Assembly: GCA_964343605.1 (NCBI GenBank)
Contig: CAYFKJ010000003.1
Location: forward strand, 558,001 to 622,000
DNA: 64,000 bases
Reading direction: 5' to 3'
Origin: CAYFKJ01 sp964343605
GTDB taxonomy: Bacteria > Pseudomonadota > Alphaproteobacteria > UBA2966
Shown here: positions 35,403 to 43,776 of the stretch, piece after piece
Numbering within the stretch: the stretch's first letter is position 1
Layout: every line of letters begins with the position of its first letter
The notes under the pieces: model-generated
What the model was told of the DNA's origin: nothing
Database searches by the model: none
Seen by the model: the letters and a program-made list of their open reading frames with translations, nothing else
Program-made: the position numbers and the translations under genes

Positions 35403-35723
35403 GACGAAATTATCCAAATAGTTTGTTCCCTTTGCGCGAAATGCAATTAACGGTCCAAACCGAGTGGACGACAAACCAAATCCAGACATCACAAATAAGT
35501 GTTTGCTAGCAAATTGAAAAATCACACAAAATGGAATAATTCCTGATTGTAACTTGATACGGACAACCGGCATTTTAGGTTTTTCATCAATCCGGGGGTG
35601 CAATTTTTTCCCAGTATTGACGCATTTGGTTTGTCATTATCCGCATTCCCTATTTTTTCGGTTTCTCCGCCTTGGGTGGAGTTGCGGATCTTGGTTTTCA
35701 CCTCGTTCGTAGGGGATCATGGA
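35403..35723. other. Divergent AT-rich intergenic region (flagellin / dioxygenase)
   Basis: This 321-bp gap lies between two divergent genes and is AT-rich. It holds the sigma-54-like flagellin promoter (35442-35457) and the AGGGG ribosome-binding site of the dioxygenase (35711-35715). An open frame crosses part of it on each strand, but neither has coding character. Confidence 0.5.
35442..35457 (-). promoter_or_regulatory. Sigma-54-like promoter of the flagellin gene
   Basis: On the minus strand TGGACCGTTAATTGCA has the GG-N10-GC spacing of sigma-54 promoters and matches TGGCAC-N5-TTGCW except for the order of two bases. Start of transcription would fall near 35430, about 28 bp before the flagellin ATG. 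Sigma-54 control of flagellin is known in several proteobacteria. Confidence 0.55.
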
Positions 35724-36353
35724 ATGAAAATCGCCAGGCTCAATCGCAGATCCCTCCTGCTCGCGACACCGTTTCTGTTAATCCCAAGTACGTTGAGGGC
35801 AGCCGCAAAACCGACGCCACGGGGCAGCGAGGGGCCGTTCTACCCGCGCCGACGGCCGAAAGATGACGATGCCGATCTCGTCCTGGTGGAGAACGCCGTG
35901 CGTGAAGCCGGCGGCGACATTCTGCACCTCGCCGGGCGCTTACTGGATACGAACGCGCGACCCATCGCAGCGGCGCGCGTGGAAATCTGGCAATGCGACG
36001 TGAAGGGGATATATCTCCATCCCGGCGACCGCCGGTACGGTTCCCGCGACACAGGCTTCCAGGGCTTTGGGCATGCCATAACCGACGCCGACGGCGGCTT
36101 CAAGTTCCGCACGATCGTTCCGGTGCCCTATCCCGGTCGGACACCGCATATTCATGTAAAGGTAGTGGTCGGCGGCCGCGATGTGCTGATCACGCAACTC
36201 TACCTGGCGGACCATCCGCAAAATTCGGGCGATTACCTGTTTCGCCGCCTCGGTCCGGACGGGCAGCGTCGGGTCTCCATGCAAATCAAATCTGGGGCGG
36301 CTTCCAAACGTCCGACATTTGAAACGAGCATTGATCTGGTAATCGGCGGTTAA
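35724..36353 (+). CDS. Exported intradiol ring-cleavage dioxygenase-like protein
   Basis: A 209-aa protein with an N-terminal twin-arginine-like signal (RRSLLLATPFLLIPSTLRA), then the intradiol dioxygenase beta-sandwich. The start of the domain, GSEGPFYPR, and the ligand region YPGRTPHIHVKV, with two histidines, match the family; candidate Fe-ligand tyrosines are in HPGDRRYGSR and PVPYPGR. The family cleaves catechol rings with non-haem Fe(III). Export is unusual for characterised members but seen in predicted homologues. ATG 35724 has AGGGG eight bases upstream. Confidence 0.82.
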   Translation: MKIARLNRRSLLLATPFLLIPSTLRAAAKPTPRGSEGPFYPRRRPKDDDADLVLVENAVREAGGDILHLAGRLLDTNARPIAAARVEIWQCDVKGIYLHPGDRRYGSRDTGFQGFGHAITDADGGFKFRTIVPVPYPGRTPHIHVKVVVGGRDVLITQLYLADHPQNSGDYLFRRLGPDGQRRVSMQIKSGAASKRPTFETSIDLVIGG

Positions 36354-36367
36354 GCCGGGCGACGGTA

Positions 36368-36832
36368 TCAGGCGTCTCTGCACCGCAGCATGCGGAGCGG
36401 TTCGTAAACGATACACTCACTACCGTCCCCCTTGCGGACGGTGATGCGAAAGCGCACCAACCCCCTTCCCGGCTTGGACGTTGGCCGGGCCTCAAGCACC
36501 TCCACATCCGCGTGAATGGTGTCGCCTACGTAGGTCGGCCCCTTTACGAAGAAGTTCGCCTCGAGGAATGCCAGACCGGTGCGTTCCATGGAGTATGTCA
36601 GCAGGCCTTCCGCCATCGCATATACCATCACGCCCGGCACCACGCGGCCACCGAGAGCAGCGCCATCGCGGTGGCTTTCCGTATCGGTAAACAGGCTCTC
36701 GGTCATCCAGGTGAGGTTACAGAACGACACCAGATCCGATTCCGTGATGGTACGGGCGCGGGTTCTGAACGTCTGCCCGACCTCGACCTCTTCGAAATAC
36801 AAGCCTTCGGTTCTCGGAAAACCTTGCGTCAT
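36368..36832 (-). CDS. MaoC-like hydratase/dehydratase
   Basis: A 154-aa hotdog-fold protein of the MaoC family, enzymes that hydrate enoyl-CoA esters. Features: FEEVEVGQTFRTRARTITESDLVSF at the start (residues ~12-37), GRVVPGVMVYAMAEGL in the middle, and GPTYVGDTIHADVEV. The canonical catalytic Asp/His motif appears changed: the usual D-x-N-x-x-H is not obvious, so activity is uncertain. The ATG follows a GAGGGGGG site. Its upstream end abuts tRNA-Arg, 57 bp away on the same strand. Confidence 0.8.
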   Translation of the reverse strand: MTQGFPRTEGLYFEEVEVGQTFRTRARTITESDLVSFCNLTWMTESLFTDTESHRDGAALGGRVVPGVMVYAMAEGLLTYSMERTGLAFLEANFFVKGPTYVGDTIHADVEVLEARPTSKPGRGLVRFRITVRKGDGSECIVYEPLRMLRCRDA

Positions 36833-36889
36833 TTTATCGATCCCCCCTCGGATCAAGGGTTGGCGCCATCGTCTTCGCTTGATTGAGAA

Positions 36890-36966
36890 TGGCGACCCCG
36901 GCAGGACTCGCACCTGCAACCGCGGGATTAGAAATCCCGTGCTCTATCCGGTTGAGCTACGGGGCC
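36890..36966 (-). tRNA. tRNA-Arg (anticodon TCT)
   Basis: A 77-nt cloverleaf on the minus strand. The acceptor stem GGCCCCG pairs with CGGGGTC (one G-T pair), the anticodon stem CGGGA/TCCCG encloses the loop TTTCTAA with anticodon TCT, and the T arm reads GCAGGTGCGAGTCCTGC. CCA is encoded. It reads AGA codons. Confidence 0.95.
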
Positions 36967-36985
36967 CAAATGGTGATCCGACCGG

Positions 36986-37279
36986 CTATCTCACCCGGTC
37001 GTAGCTGAAATTTTCAGCGTAAGACTTCGGCCGTACCGTGCGCTTGCGCGGCTGGCTGACGGTGTAGGGAATGCCGCGCTTTGTGGCATAGGCTTCCGCC
37101 GCCTCGAGCGTGTCGAACTTCATCACGACCTGGGCGTTGCAGTCGCTTGTGCCGGTCCAGCCCATCAGCGAATCGAGACGTTTCGGCGCCGCCGGTTGGT
37201 ATTCCAGGATCCAACTGTCGCCGCGGCCACGGCCGGATTGAGTGGCGGCTTTGGCCGGCTGATAGATGCGTGCTTCCAT
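36986..37279 (-). CDS. Complex I NDUFS4-like subunit
   Basis: A 97-aa protein matching the ETC complex I 18-kDa (NDUFS4) family, an accessory NADH dehydrogenase subunit shared by alphaproteobacteria and mitochondria. Visible blocks are WILEYQPAAPKRLDSLMGWT and FDTLEAAEAYATKRGIPYTV, then KSYAENFSYDRVR at the end. ATG 37279 follows AAGGAG; a TTG two codons upstream is the alternative. It lies between the two tRNA genes, all on the minus strand. Confidence 0.92.
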   Translation of the reverse strand: MEARIYQPAKAATQSGRGRGDSWILEYQPAAPKRLDSLMGWTGTSDCNAQVVMKFDTLEAAEAYATKRGIPYTVSQPRKRTVRPKSYAENFSYDRVR

Positions 37280-37358
37280 GATCAAAAAACTCCTTCACAG
37301 AGCCGGGGAGAATAGTTCCTCACGCCGATGCGGGCAACCGGGCATCCGGGCGACAAAC

Positions 37359-37435
37359 TGGTCGGGGAGAGAGGATTTGAACCTCCGGCCCCCGGCTCCC
37401 AAAGCCGGTGCTCTGCCAGGCTGAGCTACTCCCCG
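37359..37435 (-). tRNA. tRNA-Pro (anticodon TGG)
   Basis: A 77-nt cloverleaf on the minus strand. The acceptor stem CGGGGAG/CTCCCCG is perfect, the anticodon stem CCGGC/GCCGG encloses TTTGGGA with anticodon TGG, and the T arm is GGAGGTTCAAATCCTC with one extra flanking pair. CCA is encoded. It reads CCA and related proline codons. Confidence 0.95.
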
Positions 37436-37543
37436 TATCGGTTGCCCGGTGGCCCCTCACTTACACGATACCGGAACGTCGGGCAAGACAGTCGGCCCTT
37501 AGCGCCGATTTCAAGGGATAAGACGCGGCAGCGGAGATCGTAT

Positions 37544-39910
37544 TCAGGTTCCGACGCTCTGGAGCGCTGCCGCCAACTCGGCCCGGCTGTAGGGTTTCTG
37601 GATAATTTTGACGTTGCTGTCTTCAAGTTCGCCGGACTTGATCACCTGGTCGGGATAGCCCGAAGTCAGCAGGATCTTGTGCTGCATGCCCCGCTCCGAC
37701 AACTCCTTGGCGAGGTCGAAGCCGCTCATGCCGCCGGGCATTACGACGTCGCTGAAAACAATGTCGATATCGTTGCGCTCCCCGATAATGCCCAGTGCCT
37801 TGTTGGCGTCCTCGGCCTCGACCACCGCGTAGCCTATCCGCTTCAAGATTGCCTGCGTGGTTACCCGCACCTCGGGATCGTCCTCGACGACCAATACGAT
37901 GCCGAGATCGGGGGCGTCGTCGGGCGTCCCGCCCGCGGCGGTCTCTCCGTCCGCCTTGTAGACGTGCATGTTTGGCAATGCCGTCCCCGACGGCAAAACA
38001 AGCCGAACCGTCGTGCCTTCGCCCACTTGGCTTTCGATTTCGGCAAAACCGCCCGATTGGCGGGCAAAGCCGTAGACCATGCTCAGCCCGAGGCCGGTAC
38101 CTTCACCGACGCCTTTAGTCGTGAAGAACGGATCGAAGGCCCGTTCCACCGTTTCCGGTTCCATACCGGCGCCGTCGTCGGTTACCGAAATTTCAAGGTA
38201 TTCGCCGCCCGGCAGCGTCTCGTCGTCCAACTCAATATCGTCGTCGAAATGTCGCGGCACGACGTGGATGGTCAGACGTCCGCCATCCGGCATCGCTGCC
38301 CGGGCATTAAGGCAGAGGTTGAGCAGAGCATTTTGCAAGGCATTGGAATCGGCGTTGACGAGGGCATCCTCGGCATTTATGTCGATGCCGAATTCGATAT
38401 CCTCGCCCAGCGTTCTTTGCAGCATCTCGCCGATATCGGCGATCACCTTATCCACGGCAAACAATTTGACGCTCAAGGACTGCTTTCGGGAGAAGGCCAA
38501 CAACTGACCCGTCAAACTGCTGCCACGTTCCACGGCGCTGTCGATGCGGTCGATCCAATTCGCGATTTCATCGTCATCCTCCCGACCCATGCGCACCATT
38601 GTGCTGGCGCCGGCGATTACCTGGAGCAGGTTGTTGAAGTCGTGGGCGACGCCGCCCGTCAGTTGACCGATAGCCTCGAGCTTTTGCGCCTGGTGCAGCG
38701 CGTTGGTGGTGCTGCGGTGTTCGGTTACGTCGAGGACGCAGATCGGCACGTGATTGTACTCCTCCGGTCGCTTTGGTACCGGCATGGAGACGATGACGGC
38801 AACATCCTCGCCCTGGAGCGACTTGAATGTGGCTTCGGCGACGAAGAAATCCCTGCCTTCCCACATCGAACATAGTTGATCGACGAACACGGTCTTCATG
38901 TTGTCCGGGAACAGCTCCTGGAAGCGATCGAGAAAGACCTCCATCGATTCGGCGCCGAAAAATTTCAGGCTGGTCGTATTAGCCGATCTCGTCTGGACCA
39001 GTTTTTCGAAATACTGAACGCGTTCCAGGCTTTCATTCAGGTATTCGCGAAGGTCAGTGACGCCGTCGCGCCGAAGTCTCTCGAACTCGGCTTTCACCTC
39101 CGAAAAATCCTGATCCCAGATCGCCACCTCAGCGCTCTCAAAAAGCTGCCTGTAGCGGGCTTCGCTCTCCCGCAGGGCGGCCTCCGCCCGGCGGCGTTCC
39201 TCCCAATGCAGATTGTTGGCGCGGACGTAGGCATTGGCGGCGTTACGCAACATTCCCAGCTCGTCATCCTCATGCGCGCCGACCAGGGACAACTCTTCCG
39301 CCTGGCCTTCCTTCGGGTCCAGCCGGCTGAAATCTTCAATAAGTTTGAGCAGCGGTCCGGACAGGAAACGTTGGAAGGCGTAGAACAAGACGAAAATGAG
39401 GACGACGTTTCGCAAGGGCCCGGCCAGTAAAACGAACAGAGACCGGTTGTAGAATTGCGCCAAGGCCAGGTCGTAGTCGATCGTGACGCTGAGGACGCCG
39501 ATTTTCTTGTTCTGTTGGCCGATGGCGCTGAGCGGCACGACGAAATCCTTCTTACCCTCGCCCAGTACCCGCGTAATCCAGGCCGTCCTCGATGGCCCCG
39601 CTTCCCTCTTGCGGCCGGCCAGGACCGTCTGGTCTTCGTCCTCGATGCTCACCGAAGAGACGAAGTCGTAGGCGAAGAGGCCGTCGATGACCTCCCGAGC
39701 AAGCTTTCCGTCAAGATGGAAGGCGGCCACCGTCGCCGGCTTGTTCGCCGCGGCGAGGATATTTGTAACCGAGCGTTGGACGCGATCCTGCTGCTCGGCG
39801 TAATCGTTGGCCAATTGCGCTGCGCTGAACGCCAAACCCAAGACCAGCGCCGCTAAAACGCTTCGAGCCGCAAGTTGATAGGATATCCGTTTCCGGAGCG
39901 GCAGCTTCAT
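37544..39910 (-). CDS. Membrane hybrid histidine kinase with C-terminal receiver
   Basis: A 788-aa hybrid kinase. Two membrane helices (~12-33 and ~156-180) bracket a periplasmic sensor region, then come a HAMP-like segment, a PAS domain (~250-398), a HisKA domain with His423 in GGVAHDFNNLL, a HATPase_c domain (~523-643; DDGAGM, GTGLGL) and a receiver with Asp721 in FSDVVMPGGMSG. The HDFNNLL H-box places it in the NtrY/BaeS-like alphaproteobacterial class that often lacks a paired regulator. ATG 39910 is chosen; the frame extends 47 residues upstream without support. Input signal unknown. Confidence 0.92.
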   Translation of the reverse strand: MKLPLRKRISYQLAARSVLAALVLGLAFSAAQLANDYAEQQDRVQRSVTNILAAANKPATVAAFHLDGKLAREVIDGLFAYDFVSSVSIEDEDQTVLAGRKREAGPSRTAWITRVLGEGKKDFVVPLSAIGQQNKKIGVLSVTIDYDLALAQFYNRSLFVLLAGPLRNVVLIFVLFYAFQRFLSGPLLKLIEDFSRLDPKEGQAEELSLVGAHEDDELGMLRNAANAYVRANNLHWEERRRAEAALRESEARYRQLFESAEVAIWDQDFSEVKAEFERLRRDGVTDLREYLNESLERVQYFEKLVQTRSANTTSLKFFGAESMEVFLDRFQELFPDNMKTVFVDQLCSMWEGRDFFVAEATFKSLQGEDVAVIVSMPVPKRPEEYNHVPICVLDVTEHRSTTNALHQAQKLEAIGQLTGGVAHDFNNLLQVIAGASTMVRMGREDDDEIANWIDRIDSAVERGSSLTGQLLAFSRKQSLSVKLFAVDKVIADIGEMLQRTLGEDIEFGIDINAEDALVNADSNALQNALLNLCLNARAAMPDGGRLTIHVVPRHFDDDIELDDETLPGGEYLEISVTDDGAGMEPETVERAFDPFFTTKGVGEGTGLGLSMVYGFARQSGGFAEIESQVGEGTTVRLVLPSGTALPNMHVYKADGETAAGGTPDDAPDLGIVLVVEDDPEVRVTTQAILKRIGYAVVEAEDANKALGIIGERNDIDIVFSDVVMPGGMSGFDLAKELSERGMQHKILLTSGYPDQVIKSGELEDSNVKIIQKPYSRAELAAALQSVGT

Positions 39911-40085
39911 GGGTGCGCGCTCCCGTTTGTCGCTGAAGTCATGTGCGATATTGCGCTGTGTCCACGTCTCAATCGTCAATCCGCCGGTCTCGCCCCGCGC
40001 ACCCCAACGCGTCCCAACTATGGACCAATGACGGGGTTCAAACAAGCCCATCCGTACGCCCGAAAAGACCTGAACTAATTGAGAA

Positions 40086-40490
40086 TCAAATGGGTTTGAA
40101 TGTGCCCTGAGCCGTCATCGCGATCTTTCCCGCGACGCTGATCTCGCCGGAAACGAATATCAGAGTTTTTGCGGCGTGCGTCACCGCCGCCCGGCCCTCG
40201 ACCCACGATCCGAGTTTTACCGGTGCGATGAAATCCGTGATCATGCGGACGGTAACCGCCGGCCCCCCAATGTGGGGCAGCACGGCGCGGCCGAGGACGA
40301 TGTCGGCGAAGGTCATCAAAACGCCGCCATGGGCGACACCGCCCGCGTTGGTGTGTTTCTCCGCCAGATGGAAACCGCGGACAAACCCATCGGCCGAAGT
40401 CCGTTCGAAGATCGGGCCGATGTGGGCACCAAACGGGTTTGAGTGGACGATCGGTTCAAATCCGGCAGGCGGTGCGGGAGGGGACGTCAT
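40086..40490 (-). CDS. PaaI-type hotdog thioesterase
   Basis: A 134-aa single hotdog protein of the 4HBT/PaaI family, which hydrolyses acyl-CoA thioesters. The central motif HTNAGGVAHGGVLMTFADIVLG (split here over ~46-67) holds the Asn/Gly and Asp catalytic positions, and VTVRMITDFIAPVKLG follows. Cytoplasmic, normal length. It lies between the hybrid kinase and the DUF192 gene on the same strand, with an 18-bp gap to the latter, so a two-gene unit with DUF192 is likely. Confidence 0.85.
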   Translation of the reverse strand: MTSPPAPPAGFEPIVHSNPFGAHIGPIFERTSADGFVRGFHLAEKHTNAGGVAHGGVLMTFADIVLGRAVLPHIGGPAVTVRMITDFIAPVKLGSWVEGRAAVTHAAKTLIFVSGEISVAGKIAMTAQGTFKPI

Positions 40491-40507
40491 GACCTGCGCC
40501 GGGGCCG

Positions 40508-40987
40508 CTATTGTTTGAAAATCGGGTGGTCGACGCGATCGCCGGCTCGAATGCCGAGCCGTTCGGCCGTACCGCCGTTGATCTCCAGAACGGCCCTTAC
40601 CAAACCGTTGGAGGGAATGATCGTCCTGGAATGAGGTACGGCGCGATGGTGAACGTTGGCAATGCCGCCGTCAGATTTGATGAAAATCATGTCGAGCGGG
40701 ATGTACGTGTCCTTCATCCAGAATTGGACCAGCTTTTCGTAGCCGTAGTCGAACAGCATGCCGGCGCCCGGATCGAGGGCGCGGCGAAACATAAGCCCGC
40801 GAGCCCGGGCGGTTTTCGTCGCCGCCACTTCGACAATGAACTCGTGCGTCCCTGTTGCCGTGACGATTTTTACCTTGCCGGCGTCCGCCGCCCGGCCAAG
40901 CTGCGCGCCCCCCAGCAATACCGCACACGCCACCGCGACGATGAAAATCTTGGCGCCCATGCGCCAAAGGACGAAAGCCTGATACAT
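40508..40987 (-). CDS. Exported DUF192 protein
   Basis: A ~159-aa protein with a Sec signal (AKIFIVAVACAVLLGGAQLGRA) and the DUF192 fold. Family motifs are RARGLMFRR, GMLFDYG, FWMKDTYIPLDMIFI and NGGTAERLGIRAGD. The function is not established; the domain is a small beta barrel found in all domains of life. The start is uncertain: ATG 40987 is given, with ATG 40960 and TTG 41008 in frame. Co-directional with the thioesterase gene. Confidence 0.85.
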   Translation of the reverse strand: MYQAFVLWRMGAKIFIVAVACAVLLGGAQLGRAADAGKVKIVTATGTHEFIVEVAATKTARARGLMFRRALDPGAGMLFDYGYEKLVQFWMKDTYIPLDMIFIKSDGGIANVHHRAVPHSRTIIPSNGLVRAVLEINGGTAERLGIRAGDRVDHPIFKQ

Positions 40988-41055
40988 CGGATTGCGTCGG
41001 ATCGCCAAAAATCAAAGGGATTCAAATATTTGACCGGTTGGCGGCCAAGATCAAG

Positions 41056-41586
41056 CTAGGGAATATCGATTTCGGCAACCTGGGGACCTTTCGGTCCCTG
41101 GCCGACCCTCACCAGCAACACCTGCCCCGGCTTGAGGTCTTCGATCCCGATCAGCCGCAGGGTCTTGATGTGGACGAAAATGTCCTGCGAGTCGTTGCCC
41201 TGAGTGACGAATCCGTAACCTTTTTCGGAATTGAACCACTTCACCGTCGCTTCAAGAAAATCGCCTTCCGCGGCGACGGCCGGATAGCTGGGCGTACTCT
41301 GGGATTCCATTGAGGGTGGTTGCGCCGTGCTGGCGTCGATCTGCAGCACCCGAACCGCCTGCAGGCCTTTCGGGCCGCGCACCGCCTCGCACACAACCGT
41401 CGTGCCGGGATCCACCACTTCGTGCCCGGACTGACGCAATGCCGATAGGTGTAGAAACACGTCCCCGGAGCCGTCCAGGGGCGTCACAAAACCGTAACCT
41501 TTTACTGCATTGAACCACTTTACTGTCCCTGAAACCTCAATGGTCTCCGGCTCAGTGCTATCGTAGTCCAGCCCCCCATCCTGCAT
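41056..41586 (-). CDS. Protein with two cold-shock domains
   Basis: A 176-aa protein made of two CspA-type beta barrels (~18-85 and ~108-175). Each has an RNP1-like GTVKWFNAVKGYGFV or ATVKWFNSEKGYGFV and an RNP2-like DVFLHLS or DIFVHIK segment. The linker is Pro/Ser-rich. Tandem cold-shock proteins of this size are typical of alphaproteobacteria and bind single-stranded RNA or DNA. It is preceded by a long, AT-rich leader (41587-41928), as is common for csp genes. Confidence 0.93.
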   Translation of the reverse strand: MQDGGLDYDSTEPETIEVSGTVKWFNAVKGYGFVTPLDGSGDVFLHLSALRQSGHEVVDPGTTVVCEAVRGPKGLQAVRVLQIDASTAQPPSMESQSTPSYPAVAAEGDFLEATVKWFNSEKGYGFVTQGNDSQDIFVHIKTLRLIGIEDLKPGQVLLVRVGQGPKGPQVAEIDIP

Positions 41587-41928
41587 GTTTCAGGATCCCA
41601 ACCAAGTCAACTGACAATGTGAAAGTTTAACAGGTCAACCACAATTACACAAATGTCACATCTTTTAACGCTGAAGCAGTTTTATTTCATTTTCCCTACT
41701 TGAATTATGGTTATACCTCATAACGAGCATTGATTTTGGTTGGCTATGTTACCTGCCGCATATTATTGTCTGATCCATCCGGGAACGGTCGTGATTTTAT
41801 TAACGCGCTGTTGCCCTGTGCTTGAGCGGCCGGCCCGAGCAAGCGATTGAATTTGTGTGGCGTGTTTCATTGGTTGGGTGCCGGTCCGGCGTCATCGTGA
41901 GCACTTTTTTTAGGGAGAAGAGAGGGGC
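41587..41928. other. Divergent intergenic region (csp / mrp operon)
   Basis: This 342-bp gap contains the promoters and leaders of the cold-shock gene (minus) and the antiporter operon (plus). It is AT-rich, particularly 41620-41800. The only clear sites are two purine-rich ribosome-binding candidates before mrpE, AGGGAG (41912-41917) and GAGGGG (41922-41927). I saw no gene or strong hairpin. Confidence 0.5.
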
Positions 41929-42405
41929 GTGAAACACGCAGTCAGCCTTTCCCTGGTACTTTTCATTGTCTGGCTCTTGCTTTCGGGGCACTACACGGCG
42001 CTTATTCTTGGTTTCGGCGTGGCGTCATGCATTTTCACGGTTGCCGTGTCCATGCGTATGGACGTCATCGACCATGAGGGGCATCCCATTCACCTCGGTT
42101 GGCGGGCCCTGTTGTATTGGCCTTGGCTGCTGTGGCAGATCGTCATCGCCAATATCGACGTGGCCAAAATTATCCTGATGCCCAGTTTGCCGATAAGCCC
42201 CAACATTCTCGTGGTCGACGCGGAACAAAAAACGGAACTCGGAAAGGTGATTTACGCCAATTCGATCACCCTGACGCCCGGCACCGTCTCGTTGGAAGTT
42301 GACAGCAATCAAATCGTCGTACATGCCCTCACCCAGGGGTCCGCCGACGACATCGCCAGCGGCACCATGAACCGCAAAGTCACCCGCATGGAAGGTCACG
42401 GTTGA
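41929..42405 (+). CDS. mrpE: Mrp/Mbh cation antiporter subunit E (MnhE family)
   Basis: A 158-aa membrane subunit of a multisubunit Na+(K+)/H+ antiporter. N-terminal helices (~6-38) are followed by MDVIDHEGHPIHL and WPWLLWQIVIANIDVAKIIL, then VYANSITLTPGTVSLEV, which is the MnhE/MbhA signature. GTG start. It opens a ten-gene operon and its stop overlaps the mrpF start (TGATG). Equivalent to MbhA of archaeal complexes. Confidence 0.9.
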   Translation: MKHAVSLSLVLFIVWLLLSGHYTALILGFGVASCIFTVAVSMRMDVIDHEGHPIHLGWRALLYWPWLLWQIVIANIDVAKIILMPSLPISPNILVVDAEQKTELGKVIYANSITLTPGTVSLEVDSNQIVVHALTQGSADDIASGTMNRKVTRMEGHG

Positions 42406-42764
42406 TGTTTGCCGCTGCGACGATCGCCATACTACTGACCATGGCGCTGGCCTTGATCCGGGCGTTGCTCGGACCGACGGTTTTCGACCGTATATTGGCC
42501 GTCAACACAATTGCCACCAAAACCACGCTGCTGATCGCGTTGCTGGGCTTCCTCACGGGTCGTCCCGATTTCCTCGACATTGCGCTGGTCTATGCGCTGA
42601 TCAATTTCGTCGGCTCCATAGCCATTCTCAAGTTCTTTAAATATAAGGATTTTTCGAAAGCAGGCTGGCACGGTGAAGATCGCAGGAAGGGCCGGAGATT
42701 GCCCTGGTGGCTGCCGCCGGAGGTAACGGCGGCAGTGGCCGACGAAGTGGAGCGCCGGCGATGA
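42405..42764 (+). CDS. mrpF: Mrp/Mbh cation antiporter subunit F
   Basis: A 119-aa protein with three helices and the MnhF signature LGPTVFDRILAVNTI, then GRPDFLDIALVYALINFVG. The C-terminus has a hydrophilic extension (DRRKGRRLPWWLPPEV), longer than usual MrpF. The ATG overlaps the mrpE stop; its own TGA overlaps mrpG. Equivalent to MbhB. Confidence 0.9.
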   Translation: MFAAATIAILLTMALALIRALLGPTVFDRILAVNTIATKTTLLIALLGFLTGRPDFLDIALVYALINFVGSIAILKFFKYKDFSKAGWHGEDRRKGRRLPWWLPPEVTAAVADEVERRR

Positions 42765-43165
42765 GCGGTTTGGTGCTGGAGATACTCAGTTGGGGCTTCA
42801 TACTTGTCGGGGGCGTTTTCGTCGTCATCGGCGGAATCGGCCTCCTGCGCCTGCCGGATTTCTACACCCGAATTCATGCGGCCGGCTTGACGGACACGAT
42901 CGGCGCTGGCGGCATTCTCATCGGGTTGATGCTGCAATCGGGCGCCACACTCGTCACCGCCAAGTTGATCTTTATCCTCTTCTTCGTTTTGTTCTCCAGC
43001 CCGACATCGACTCACGCCCTGGCCAAAGCGGCCCTGTTTTCGGGTGTTCGGCCGTTGGTCAAGGGAAGGAAAGGTGAAGCCGGGAACGAAAACCGCAATA
43101 TCGTCGATCCCCGGGACAAACCGGCAGGTAAAGCGGGCGATACGAATGGAGCGCGGTCATCGTAA
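42761..43165 (+). CDS. mrpG: Mrp/Mbh cation antiporter subunit G
   Basis: A 134-aa membrane subunit with the MnhG/MbhC signature IGLLRLPDFYTRIHAAGLTDT and a final hydrophobic helix before HALAKAAL. The C-terminus has an extra ~30-residue hydrophilic tail. The ATG overlaps the mrpF stop as ATGA. Its stop is TAA at 43163-43165, exactly where the next gene's start is expected (see that entry). Confidence 0.9.
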   Translation: MSGLVLEILSWGFILVGGVFVVIGGIGLLRLPDFYTRIHAAGLTDTIGAGGILIGLMLQSGATLVTAKLIFILFFVLFSSPTSTHALAKAALFSGVRPLVKGRKGEAGNENRNIVDPRDKPAGKAGDTNGARSS

Positions 43166-43776
43166 ACCTCGTCGACATCGTTCTCCTGCTTTTCCTGGCA
43201 GTCATTGCGTTGGCAATCGTACGGGTTCACAACCTGTTTGCCGTCGTCATGCTGTCGGGCATATACAGCCTTCTGATGGCGGGGATTTTTGTCATCCTCG
43301 ATGCAGTGGATGTCGCGTTCACCGAGGCCGCGGTGGGCGCCGGCATCACGACCGTGCTGATGCTGGGTACCCTCGCCCTGACGGCAACGCGTGAAAAAAT
43401 TCATGTGCGAACGCCGGTCCTGCCGGCGGTCATTACGGCGGCAACCGGCGCATTGTTGATTTACGGCACGCTCGACATGCCCGGATTCGGCGATGGGAAC
43501 GCCCCCATCCACCAACATGTCGCGCCTCGTTATGTCGAGACCTCGCCGGTCGAGGTGGGCATTCCCAACATGGTGACGTCGGTGCTGGCGAGCTACCGGG
43601 GCTATGACACGTTGGGTGAGCTGACGGTTATTTTTACCGCCGGGGTCGGCGTCATGCTCCTACTGGGCAAACGGCGCCGGAAGGAAGACGAACCGGAGAC
43701 CGGAGAGGATGTGAAAGCCGTTGACGCAAATTCGGCCGCCTCGGATACCGGATCGGACGAAGGAGCCGCGGCATGA
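43162..43776 (+). CDS. Mrp/Mbh subunit with DUF4040 and MbhE-like domains (MrpA C-terminal equivalent), non-canonical start
   Basis: A ~204-aa subunit that corresponds to the C-terminal part of MrpA, or MbhD plus MbhE. The DUF4040 part has AIVRVHNLFAVVMLSGIYSL and DVAFTEAAVGAGITTVL; the MbhE-like part follows (~75-185). The conserved first helix, NLVDIVLLLFLAVIALAIV, is encoded from 43165 but no ATG, GTG or TTG precedes it in frame. The expected start overlaps the mrpG stop at 43162 and reads GTA; GGAG is at 43148-43151. TTG 43210 is the first canonical start but would remove that helix. A GTG-to-GTA change, or a sequence error, is the simplest reading. Confidence 0.75.
   Translation, partial: VNLVDIVLLLFLAVIALAIVRVHNLFAVVMLSGIYSLLMAGIFVILDAVDVAFTEAAVGAGITTVLMLGTLALTATREKIHVRTPVLPAVITAATGALLIYGTLDMPGFGDGNAPIHQHVAPRYVETSPVEVGIPNMVTSVLASYRGYDTLGELTVIFTAGVGVMLLLGKRRRKEDEPETGEDVKAVDANSAASDTGSDEGAAA

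Noticed and set aside
41587..41928. Structured riboswitch or ncRNA in the csp/mrp gap
   Set aside because: AT-rich leader without a strong stem or known motif; only a leader is claimed.
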